Shown one piece after another: positions 1 through 5,126 of a DNA stretch of 8,379 bases; the stretch's first letter is position 1, and every line of letters starts with the position of its first letter. Position numbers and translations under genes: made by a program. The notes beneath the pieces are model-generated. The model was given only the letters and a program-made list of their open reading frames with translations. It searched no databases and was not told the origin of the DNA. This stretch comes from Candidatus Heimdallarchaeota archaeon (GTDB lineage: Archaea > Asgardarchaeota > Heimdallarchaeia > Heimdallarchaeales > Heimdallarchaeaceae), in the NCBI GenBank assembly GCA_030603505.1, contig JAUVXQ010000044.1, positions 1 to 8,379 of the forward strand, written 5' to 3'.

Positions 1-1201
1 CATCTACGCGAGGTTTATAACTAGGAGCTTCACCACTGCTAACCTGCAAGATTTTGATACTCGCTCCATTACGTAGATATTCCAAGACTTTGGGAGGGAA
101 GAGAATACGGGCTTTAGCTTTCTTTTTTCCTCGTTGAGGGAAACCTAATTCTGTCCATCCTTGCTTTTTAACTTTTGCAGTCAATACTTTAGCATTACCT
201 TCACGGGTAATAACAAACTCTTTCTTCATTAACAATTTAATTGGTAGTTTTCCTTTTTTCTTTCTTTTAAATGGTTGAGAGACAACCTTTTCTAGTAGGG
301 TAGAAAGGACTAACTGAGGGACACTCTCCATTAAATGGTCAAAGAGTGTGAAAACTACTATCAACCTTACTGCTGAAAAGAGTTTTCGGTTTTTCTTCCC
401 TATAGAATCGGTTATCTGTTGAGCGAGAGCTTTGAGACTTTTCCAACGAGATTTTTGAGGGATATTAATCCATGAGGTAACAAAAGAAGCAACTTGCTGT
501 TTCTCTTGTACTAATAACCGTAATTTAGCTAGAAAGGATTGTTGATTAGAGGAAAGGTTGGGAATTGACGAAAACTCATGCATTTTGTATTTATACGCGT
601 TTTCTATAGCTACAACAACTTCTTTATGTGTTACTGTTGGTAATATATGGTTAAACTTTATATTTGTAGTTCTGTACTCTTTCGCGAATTTCCTATTCCA
701 GTAAGAGTCTGACTGTAGTCTCGTGCTAGTTAAGAGGTTAATAACAAACCTTCGTCCCACTTTCCAATACTTCTGGAAACTGTGCTCAGTATAAGGGGAT
801 CGTCCAAATATCACCCATTCTAATAATTGTTGAGGGTTTTTCTGCCAGAAGTTAAATATTCCCTGTATTTTCTTCTCTTTATCCACTTTTCCTTGAATAG
901 CTATGTTTAACCAGTGGAAAGCGCTTTCAGCTATGTTCGGACTTTTACCCACTTCTTTACACAACTTTCTTGTAAAGAATGTTTCTTTTGGGTTAGAACG
1001 GTAGAGTTCCAAGGCTTTTTCCACGATTGTTGGTGTTAAGAGCTTTTTTTGCTCCTTTTCCAGTCTTTTAATCCGTTGATTAATCTCTACTCTTTTGTTC
1101 TTACTCAAGTGCTCAAACGCCAACTGGTAACTTCTCATCACCTTCGTATGAGGAAGAGAAGGGAGTATTTTTGTTGTTGACTGTGCTTGAGTAGACATCA
1201 T
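1..1201 (-). CDS. Partial long basic protein, possibly TnpB/Cas12-like (N-terminal 400 residues)
   Basis: An uninterrupted frame of 400 codons runs off the left edge, so the C-terminus is missing. It starts at one of two adjacent ATG codons (1199-1201 or 1196-1198) directly after an in-frame TAA. The protein is rich in Lys and Arg and looks mostly helical up to about residue 330, with aromatic clusters such as HSFQKYWKVGRRF. The last 70 residues turn beta-like, with the segment RILFPPKVLEYLRNGASIKI followed by a strand-like stretch ending YKPRVD. That tail resembles the wedge strands that precede the first RuvC aspartate in TnpB and Cas12 proteins. This is inference from pattern, and no catalytic motif lies inside the window. 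If correct, about 400 residues before RuvC would be much longer than in typical TnpB (roughly 180). It could equally be an unrelated lineage-specific protein. The open frame is secure; the family is not. Confidence 0.75.
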   Translation of the reverse strand, partial: MMSTQAQSTTKILPSLPHTKVMRSYQLAFEHLSKNKRVEINQRIKRLEKEQKKLLTPTIVEKALELYRSNPKETFFTRKLCKEVGKSPNIAESAFHWLNIAIQGKVDKEKKIQGIFNFWQKNPQQLLEWVIFGRSPYTEHSFQKYWKVGRRFVINLLTSTRLQSDSYWNRKFAKEYRTTNIKFNHILPTVTHKEVVVAIENAYKYKMHEFSSIPNLSSNQQSFLAKLRLLVQEKQQVASFVTSWINIPQKSRWKSLKALAQQITDSIGKKNRKLFSAVRLIVVFTLFDHLMESVPQLVLSTLLEKVVSQPFKRKKKGKLPIKLLMKKEFVITREGNAKVLTAKVKKQGWTELGFPQRGKKKAKARILFPPKVLEYLRNGASIKILQVSSGEAPSYKPRVD

Positions 1202-1233
1202 TTATTCACTCAGTATTATCATCTTTTAATTGG

Positions 1234-1241
1234 TATTTAAA
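1234..1241 (-). promoter_or_regulatory. TATA-like box for the edge gene
   Basis: The minus strand reads TTTAAATA here, centred about 36 bases before the first ATG at 1201. A start of transcription about 26 bases downstream would leave a leader of roughly 10 bases. A weak GAGTGA lies just before the start codon. This is pattern-based only. Confidence 0.35.
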
Positions 1242-1269
1242 CTACATAAAAAACAGCTATTTCCTTCAT
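1237..1269 (-). CDS. Possible 10-codon leader ORF (MKEIAVFYVV)
   Basis: A tiny reading frame of ten codons plus TAA lies 35 bases upstream of the edge gene. It is preceded by a strong GGAGAGG ribosome-binding motif at 1279-1285, nine bases before its ATG. That is a better ribosome binding site than the long gene has. It could be a leader peptide or upstream ORF, or a chance combination in a 273-base gap. No function is implied by its sequence. Confidence 0.2.
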   Translation of the reverse strand: MKEIAVFYVV

Positions 1270-1474
1270 TGTTATTTTCCTCTCCGTTGTCTATGTAATC
1301 TCCCTACAAATGAGGACATTAGAAGGAAAATTCTTTCCCGAAACACCTTTAATATTCGTTTTTTGTGATTTTCTGAGATTAGTGTCTGTTAAAAACGATT
1401 GGTTATAAAGAATCATAGTTTACATATATTGTAGATTAAATAAATTATGATTAAATCTTCACTCTGTTGGCTAT

Positions 1475-3136
1475 CTAGGGTTTGGAACGTTTACGTAGGT
1501 AAACCCAAACTGGAACAGTTATGACAGTTACCCATACAGGGAGAAGGTAGAGCCCAAAGAGTAACCCCCATCTATCCCATTTGAGAGGGTTGCGACCATG
1601 ATTGACCTCCCAACCGTCATTTCGACCATCATCGTCAGTATCAGAGTTAAATAAGGAAGTATGATAAATATTGATTTCGTCATAATTGGATAAACCATCA
1701 TTATCCATATCATCATAAGCATCATCAACTAAAGGATTAAGTCCCACTTGTATTTCCCATCCATCAATGAAACCATCATTATCTGTATCAGGGTTAGATT
1801 TGTCTGTTTGATAAAACTCTTCTGTTAAATCATCGAGTAAATCACCATCAGTATCCATCCAACCAGTATGAAACATTGAACCCTGAAAAGATCTCCAGGG
1901 AGCAATTTTTCCTTGTGGACAATTAGATAAAGATAAACAATAGAGATTATCATCATATGAACCTATTAGTATTTCAAGTACTCCATCCTTATCGATATCT
2001 GCAATGCAGGGAGTGGAAACTATAGAATCGTTTGTTGGAAAAAACCATTCTTGGACTCCTTGATGATCAATACAGTAAAGATTTCCATCGTGTGATCCTA
2101 CCAATGTTTCTAGAGTTCCATCCCCATCAAGATCGACAATACAAGGAGATGAAACACCAGCACCTGTTTGAAATTTCCATTCTAAAGAACCTGTGTGACT
2201 GATACACAACAAACTTCTACTATCATTGAGTGCTCCTGTTCCAATTAAAATCTCTAAAGTTCCATCCCCATCAAGATCACCTATTCCTGAGGATGAGACT
2301 ATAGAATAATCAGCTGAATAACTCCATTTTAATGATCCTGTTGAATTCAAGCAATATAGGCTATAATCCCACGATCCTATCAAAATCTCAAGTAATCCAT
2401 CACCATCTAAGTCTACAATACTCGGAGACGCGGAAGCTATTACATCTTTAGTGCTATAGATCCACTCTGTTTCACCAGTATGACTAATACAATAAAGGTT
2501 ACTATCCCACGAACCCACCAGTATTTCCAGTGTTCCATCTTCATCTAAATCAGCAACACTTGGAGAAGAAAAGATCGGTGCTTTTGTTTTGTAGCTCCAT
2601 TCTACTCCTCCTGTTTCGTTCAGACAATAAAGTTTGTAGTTGTCAGCTCCAAATAGTATTTCTAAACTACCATCAGCGTCAATGTCTGCAACACAGGGAG
2701 AAGAAGAAGTAGATCTACCTATTCGATATGTCCATTTAACTTCTCCTTCATGGTTAAAACAATAAAGATAACCATCTAATGACCCAATCAGAACCTCAAG
2801 TCTCCCATCCTTATCAATATCTGCTATACAAGGAGATGATCTACCAATATTAGAATTTGTTGCGTATTTCCAGTCAACTAACCCTTTATAGTTTAAACAA
2901 TAAATACTGCGATCACGTGAACCTACAAGGATTTCCAGCATTCCATCTCCATCTAAATCTGCTACACTGGGAGAGGAGATAACATTTGCACCAGTAGTAT
3001 AAAACCATTCTAGCTTAACGCTAGTTGTTCCATTTTCATCTTCCCCTATAATGTAAAATGTTCTTTTATCAGTGAATGTTGATATTATTATTAAAATGAC
3101 AGCTAAAAAGGCTACTTTTTTATATCTCTTATTCAT
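1475..3136 (-). CDS. Membrane-anchored FG-GAP-like beta-propeller with TSP3-type calcium repeats
   Basis: A predicted exported surface protein of 553 residues. From the chosen start it shows KR-rich residues, a hydrophobic signal or anchor segment (about 8-21), then eight repeats of about 45 residues between about 54 and 412. Each repeat has the pattern SSPxxADLDGDGxLEILIGS-LYC-EWxY. The W-Y motif before repeat 1 and the APW after repeat 8 suggest the ring is closed by strand exchange. Residues about 428-520 hold four DxDxDG calcium-type motifs of the thrombospondin type 3 kind, three with GWE or YDE ends. A transmembrane helix (about 524-546) and a KRSKP tail end the protein. The frame extends to an ATG at 3211, but that start would put 25 charged residues before the signal segment and lies upstream of the best TATA-like box, so 3136 is preferred. 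The likely role is surface binding or adhesion; the ligand is unknown. Confidence 0.88.
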   Translation of the reverse strand: MNKRYKKVAFLAVILIIISTFTDKRTFYIIGEDENGTTSVKLEWFYTTGANVISSPSVADLDGDGMLEILVGSRDRSIYCLNYKGLVDWKYATNSNIGRSSPCIADIDKDGRLEVLIGSLDGYLYCFNHEGEVKWTYRIGRSTSSSPCVADIDADGSLEILFGADNYKLYCLNETGGVEWSYKTKAPIFSSPSVADLDEDGTLEILVGSWDSNLYCISHTGETEWIYSTKDVIASASPSIVDLDGDGLLEILIGSWDYSLYCLNSTGSLKWSYSADYSIVSSSGIGDLDGDGTLEILIGTGALNDSRSLLCISHTGSLEWKFQTGAGVSSPCIVDLDGDGTLETLVGSHDGNLYCIDHQGVQEWFFPTNDSIVSTPCIADIDKDGVLEILIGSYDDNLYCLSLSNCPQGKIAPWRSFQGSMFHTGWMDTDGDLLDDLTEEFYQTDKSNPDTDNDGFIDGWEIQVGLNPLVDDAYDDMDNDGLSNYDEINIYHTSLFNSDTDDDGRNDGWEVNHGRNPLKWDRWGLLFGLYLLPVWVTVITVPVWVYLRKRSKP

Positions 3137-3188
3137 GTTTCTTACCACTTTTTCTTCCTCTATACTCAATATCCTTTTATTCTTTCTG

Positions 3189-3204
3189 TTAATATATATT
3201 TTTA
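3189..3204 (-). promoter_or_regulatory. TATA-like region for the propeller gene
   Basis: The minus strand reads TTTAAAAATATATATT. Transcription starting about 26 bases downstream would begin near 3165-3172, leaving a leader of about 30 bases before the ATG at 3136 and excluding the upstream ATG at 3211. The leader carries GAGG, but about 20 bases from the start, so ribosome binding is unclear. Confidence 0.4.
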
Positions 3205-3224
3205 AATTCATATAAATAAACCCG

Positions 3225-3252
3225 TAGAAAAAAAAGAGTTAGTTTTTACTCT
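3225..3252 (-). terminator. Short hairpin plus T8 tract after the small minus-strand gene
   Basis: On the minus strand, a five-base stem AGAGT/ACTCT with an eight-base loop (3248-3252 pairing with 3235-3239) runs into eight T residues (3235-3228). It lies 45 bases after the stop of the 78-residue gene and just upstream of the propeller promoter, so it would separate the two transcripts. The stem is weak, but a T tract alone is enough for archaeal termination. Confidence 0.45.
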
Positions 3253-3296
3253 CCTTCTACATCTCCATTTATGTGATTAGAACGCTTATGGCAAGA

Positions 3297-3533
3297 CTAG
3301 ACAACTTTTTCGAATCCAATTAGACGGTGGGTCGAACATAGAGCTTTAGGGATGTAAAAACCCTCAATATTCTTGTATTTGGAAAGTTTGCGAGTAAGGG
3401 GTAGATAATCAAGAGAGGGGAAAGAGAGTATAAGATCATACCATTTGCTAGGTGAAACAGTTCCACGAAGATGGGAAGGGAGGGTTAACCACCCTGTCCC
3501 TGTAGAATTACCCTTGCTGATTTTCCCCTGCAT
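3297..3533 (-). CDS. Small protein, possible tandem AbrB/SpoVT-type fold
   Basis: A 78-residue basic protein that I do not recognise with certainty. Its two halves resemble each other: GKISKGNSTGTGWLTLPSHL (residues 3-22) and RKLSKYKNIEGFYIPKAL (about 48-65). Each has the K-S-K, G and P-x-x-L spacing of an AbrB-type swapped-hairpin strand, and each is followed by a hydrophobic strand (KWYDLIL, LIGFEKVV). If so, one chain would form a whole DNA-binding AbrB-like unit. The start at 3533 is chosen because a TTTATTTA box lies 26 bases upstream, giving a leaderless transcript. An in-frame ATG at 3584 adds 17 hydrophobic residues but lies upstream of that box. The gene is divergent from the Cas4-like gene and could regulate it; that is inference. 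It could also be an unrelated or chance frame. Confidence 0.5.
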   Translation of the reverse strand: MQGKISKGNSTGTGWLTLPSHLRGTVSPSKWYDLILSFPSLDYLPLTRKLSKYKNIEGFYIPKALCSTHRLIGFEKVV

Positions 3534-3554
3534 TACAGTAAAAGTCATCAGAAG

Positions 3555-3562
3555 TAAATAAA
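3555..3562 (-). promoter_or_regulatory. TATA-like box, leaderless start for the 78-residue protein
   Basis: TTTATTTA on the minus strand is centred about 26 bases before the ATG at 3533, the normal archaeal distance to the transcription start. No ribosome binding site precedes that ATG, consistent with a leaderless message. Confidence 0.45.
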
Positions 3563-3638
3563 CAAAAAAGGATAAAAACCCCAAAAAAGAATAATTTTAG
3601 TAACTAGCTCTCATCAAGTACTTTCTTTTCTTTTTCAC

Positions 3639-3654
3639 TATAATATATTTTTAA
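3639..3654 (+). promoter_or_regulatory. TATA-like region for the Cas4-like gene
   Basis: The stretch TATAATATATTTTTAA lies 25-40 bases before the ATG at 3679, so the transcript would have a very short leader or none. No Shine-Dalgarno motif is visible. The 145-base region between this gene and the divergent 78-residue gene holds both promoters. Confidence 0.45.
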
Positions 3655-3678
3655 AGTCAAACCGTTCTTCATTAATAG

Positions 3679-4335
3679 ATGTCTATACCTAAAGCTAATT
3701 TTGATTTTGATAAGATTCTCATTAATTACTTTAATGATAAAGAACCACGAGAACACGAGATAGGAGTTTACAGGGCGAGTGAGGTGTCTAAATGCAATAG
3801 AGCTTTATATTATATTTACAGATCTGACCCAAAAAACCCGGAGATAAAACAAATGCGCGTGTTTGAAATGGGACACATAATCCATGAATTCGTAGAGAAT
3901 TTACTCAAAGAATATGAATGGTTTATTGCTTGTGAAGAAGAAATATCCAAACAATTCAACGATTTCACTATCATGGGTCACTATGATGCTTTGATTAAAG
4001 AAGAAGGGCATTTAGCTGTAATAGATTTTAAAACAACAAAGAATATTCCAACTCGTCTCTATGACAACCACTTAAAACAAGTGAATACTTACCTCCATTT
4101 GAAGGGTGTAGAAGTAGGATATGTTGTGTATATCGAAAAAAACTCTTTTAAAACAAAAACGTTTCCTATCTACGCAGACAAAATACTTTTTGAGGAAACA
4201 TTACTTAAAACAAAGCATTTGCACAAATGTTTACAAGAAGGAAAGATTCCAATGATGGAAAAAACACCGTTGTGCAACTATTGTAATTTCAAAAAGAAGT
4301 GCTTTGATTTGTATATGAAAGAGAATAAGAGGTAA
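3679..4335 (+). CDS. Stand-alone Cas4-like PD-(D/E)XK exonuclease with Fe-S cluster cysteines
   Basis: A 218-residue protein of the Cas4/RecB-type nuclease family, near the usual Cas4 length. Visible motifs in order are Cys39 (VSKCNRALYY), His66 in GHIIHEF, Asp103 in GHYDALI, Asp116 and Lys118 in VIDFKTTK, and Gln134/Tyr138 in QVNTY. At the C-terminus are Cys199, Cys202 and Cys208 (CX2CX5C). In known Cas4 proteins the four cysteines hold a 4Fe-4S cluster and the D-(D/E)xK residues bind a metal for DNA cleavage, giving single-strand exonuclease activity. All expected residues are present, so it should be active. Cas4 normally trims spacers with Cas1-Cas2, but no cas gene or CRISPR array is in the window, so a solo Cas4 or DNA-repair role is more likely. 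The start ATG sits just after an AT-rich promoter. Confidence 0.88.
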   Translation: MSIPKANFDFDKILINYFNDKEPREHEIGVYRASEVSKCNRALYYIYRSDPKNPEIKQMRVFEMGHIIHEFVENLLKEYEWFIACEEEISKQFNDFTIMGHYDALIKEEGHLAVIDFKTTKNIPTRLYDNHLKQVNTYLHLKGVEVGYVVYIEKNSFKTKTFPIYADKILFEETLLKTKHLHKCLQEGKIPMMEKTPLCNYCNFKKKCFDLYMKENKR

Positions 4336-4357
4336 AAAAGAGAGAAAATTTACTCAG

Positions 4358-4365
4358 TTTAAATA
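4358..4365 (+). promoter_or_regulatory. TATA-like box for the first zinc-ribbon gene
   Basis: TTTAAATA lies 62 bases before the ATG at 4420, predicting a leader of about 30 bases. The second zinc-ribbon gene has almost the same spacing (64 bases). Confidence 0.35.
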
Positions 4366-4419
4366 TGAATGGATAGATAATTAGTTAGAATAAGTAAATC
4401 TCAGAAGTAAGTGGAAAAA

Positions 4420-4662
4420 ATGGAAAAATATGTAATCGACCAGCAACAAACAATATGTGATTGTTTAATAATAGAAAGATCATGTCCGCTGTGTCATAAT
4501 ACCCTTCTAAAAGAGTGGAAGTTAGCAAATCGAACATTGGGTTTATGTTTTATCTGTGGAATGATATTCTGGTGCGAAAATGGTGAGGTAATCAGACAGT
4601 TATCTGGAAATAAGAAAGCATGGGAAAGGGAGGCTTTACTTTCTGTAAATAGCTTCTACTAA
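4420..4662 (+). CDS. Small zinc-ribbon protein, paralog 1
   Basis: An 80-residue protein with two cysteine pairs, Cys22-Pro-Leu-Cys25 and Cys43-Phe-Ile-Cys46-Gly, which is the layout of a zinc ribbon. Two further cysteines, Cys13 and Cys52, are also conserved in the neighbouring paralog. By hand alignment the two proteins match without any gap along their whole length, with about 31 of 78 positions identical, including GLCxxCGxxFWC and a C-terminal W-x-x-x-ALL. A GTG at 4411 would add three residues, but the gapless match from MEK supports the ATG at 4420. There is no membrane segment. A single-zinc protein of this size could bind nucleic acid or act as an adaptor; the sequence does not say which. 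The gene lies 84 bases after the Cas4-like gene on the same strand and appears to have its own promoter. Confidence 0.75.
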   Translation: MEKYVIDQQQTICDCLIIERSCPLCHNTLLKEWKLANRTLGLCFICGMIFWCENGEVIRQLSGNKKAWEREALLSVNSFY

Positions 4663-4712
4663 TAGAAATTTCATTCATTCAATTTCTAGTCGAGACAAGT
4701 TTTCTTTTGTAT
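4663..4712 (+). terminator. Hairpin and T-rich tract after zinc-ribbon gene 1
   Basis: An eight-base perfect inverted repeat, TAGAAATT (4663-4670) and AATTTCTA (4681-4688), starts on the base after the stop codon, with a ten-base loop. A T-rich stretch GTTTTCTTTTGTATTT follows near 4700-4714. This fits a terminator, though the T-rich stretch is 11 bases beyond the stem and runs into the next promoter. Confidence 0.4.
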
Positions 4713-4719
4713 TTATATA
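4712..4719 (+). promoter_or_regulatory. TATA-like box for the second zinc-ribbon gene
   Basis: TTTATATA lies 64 bases before the ATG at 4776. A transcription start about 26 bases downstream gives a leader of about 35 bases that contains the ribosome binding site at 4767-4772. Confidence 0.45.
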
Positions 4720-4766
4720 TTAAATTGTAGTAAAAGTGACACCATATCTTTCATAGTTGCGAGGAT

Positions 4767-4772
4767 GAGGGT
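4767..4772 (+). promoter_or_regulatory. Ribosome binding site of zinc-ribbon gene 2
   Basis: The sequence GAGGGT, with the GAGG core five bases before the ATG at 4776, is a good match to the archaeal Shine-Dalgarno motif. It fixes the start codon and contrasts with the leaderless genes nearby. Confidence 0.5.
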
Positions 4773-4775
4773 AAA

Positions 4776-5012
4776 ATGGAGAAAATTGAAACTGACCAAG
4801 ATTTCCTAGATTGTGCATTTTGTAAAGAGGAGTCAATCTGCCCCATATGCAGTAACATTATACTAAGAGAGTTGGAAAAACAAGGCAGATTACTTGGTCT
4901 ATGCTATGTGTGTGGAACAGTTTTCTGGTGTGATACAAAAGAGATTATTAAAAAACTGGATGGTACCAGAGACGGATGGGGCATTCAGGCTTTACTCTGT
5001 ACCATTCCTTAA
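4776..5012 (+). CDS. Small zinc-ribbon protein, paralog 2
   Basis: A 78-residue protein with Cys22-Pro-Ile-Cys25 and Cys43-Tyr-Val-Cys46-Gly zinc-binding pairs, plus Cys13 and Cys52 shared with its upstream paralog. It adds Cys16 and Cys75, which the paralog lacks at those positions (the paralog has Cys15 instead). It aligns end to end with the 4420-4662 protein without gaps at about 40% identity, so the pair arose by an old tandem duplication. Both keep Glu56, Ile58, Leu61, Gly63 and Trp68 after the ribbon, suggesting a conserved C-terminal helix used for partner or nucleic-acid contact. Function is unknown. The gene has its own promoter and ribosome binding site, so the copies can be expressed independently. 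Confidence 0.78.
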   Translation: MEKIETDQDFLDCAFCKEESICPICSNIILRELEKQGRLLGLCYVCGTVFWCDTKEIIKKLDGTRDGWGIQALLCTIP

Positions 5013-5029
5013 TAATTGATCAATTATTA
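5010..5029. repeat. Perfect 20-base palindrome overlapping the stop codon of zinc-ribbon gene 2
   Basis: The half-site TAATAATTGA is followed directly by its exact reverse complement TCAATTATTA, with no loop. The first three bases are the TAA stop codon. It could act as a terminator hairpin, with T-rich sequence from 5051, or as a dimer binding site upstream of the sugar-nucleotide gene, whose TATA-like box lies 24 bases further on. AT-rich sequence makes chance palindromes more likely, but ten paired bases is long. Confidence 0.55.
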
Positions 5030-5052
5030 TAGTTAATATTTATAGAGAATCT

Positions 5053-5059
5053 TTTTATA
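5053..5059 (+). promoter_or_regulatory. TATA-like box for the nucleotidyltransferase-type gene
   Basis: TTTTATA here predicts transcription starting near 5083, about 44 bases before the preferred ATG at 5127. A GTGAGAG motif at 5115-5121 lies between and could serve as a weak ribosome binding site. Confidence 0.35.
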
Positions 5060-5126
5060 CTACTTTTGAGTAAAAAAGAGTGAAAACGTTTTGAATCAAA
5101 AAAAAAGATATATCAGTGAGAGATTA

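Larger units (their letters stand above)
1202..1474. other. Longest intergenic gap (273 bases)
   Basis: This gap separates the propeller gene from the edge gene on the same strand. Apart from the possible ten-codon ORF and the TATA-like box of the edge gene, I see nothing definite: no tRNA, no clear terminator for the propeller gene and no inverted repeat marking a mobile-element end. Confidence 0.5.

Noticed and set aside
1528..1728. Minus-strand reading frame of 66 codons
   Set aside because: It lies inside the propeller gene in another frame, over the repetitive DxDxDG codons; its MMMLMMIWIMMV start is a by-product of that repeat.
2530..2712. Plus-strand reading frame of 60 codons
   Set aside because: It is antisense to the propeller repeats and has no family features or start signals.
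1900..3000. Tandem DNA repeat with a period of about 136 bases
   Set aside because: It is explained by the eight protein blades of the propeller; the copies have diverged too much for a recent DNA repeat.
3305..3325. tRNA T-arm-like string (TTCGAATCC)
   Set aside because: No matching acceptor, D or anticodon arms surround it, and it lies in the 3' end of the small minus-strand coding frame.
1..4335. A CRISPR-like system made of the possible Cas12-like edge protein and the Cas4-like nuclease
   Set aside because: The two genes are on opposite strands, about 2.5 kb apart with an unrelated surface-protein gene and a small gene between them, and there is no repeat array, cas1 or cas2.
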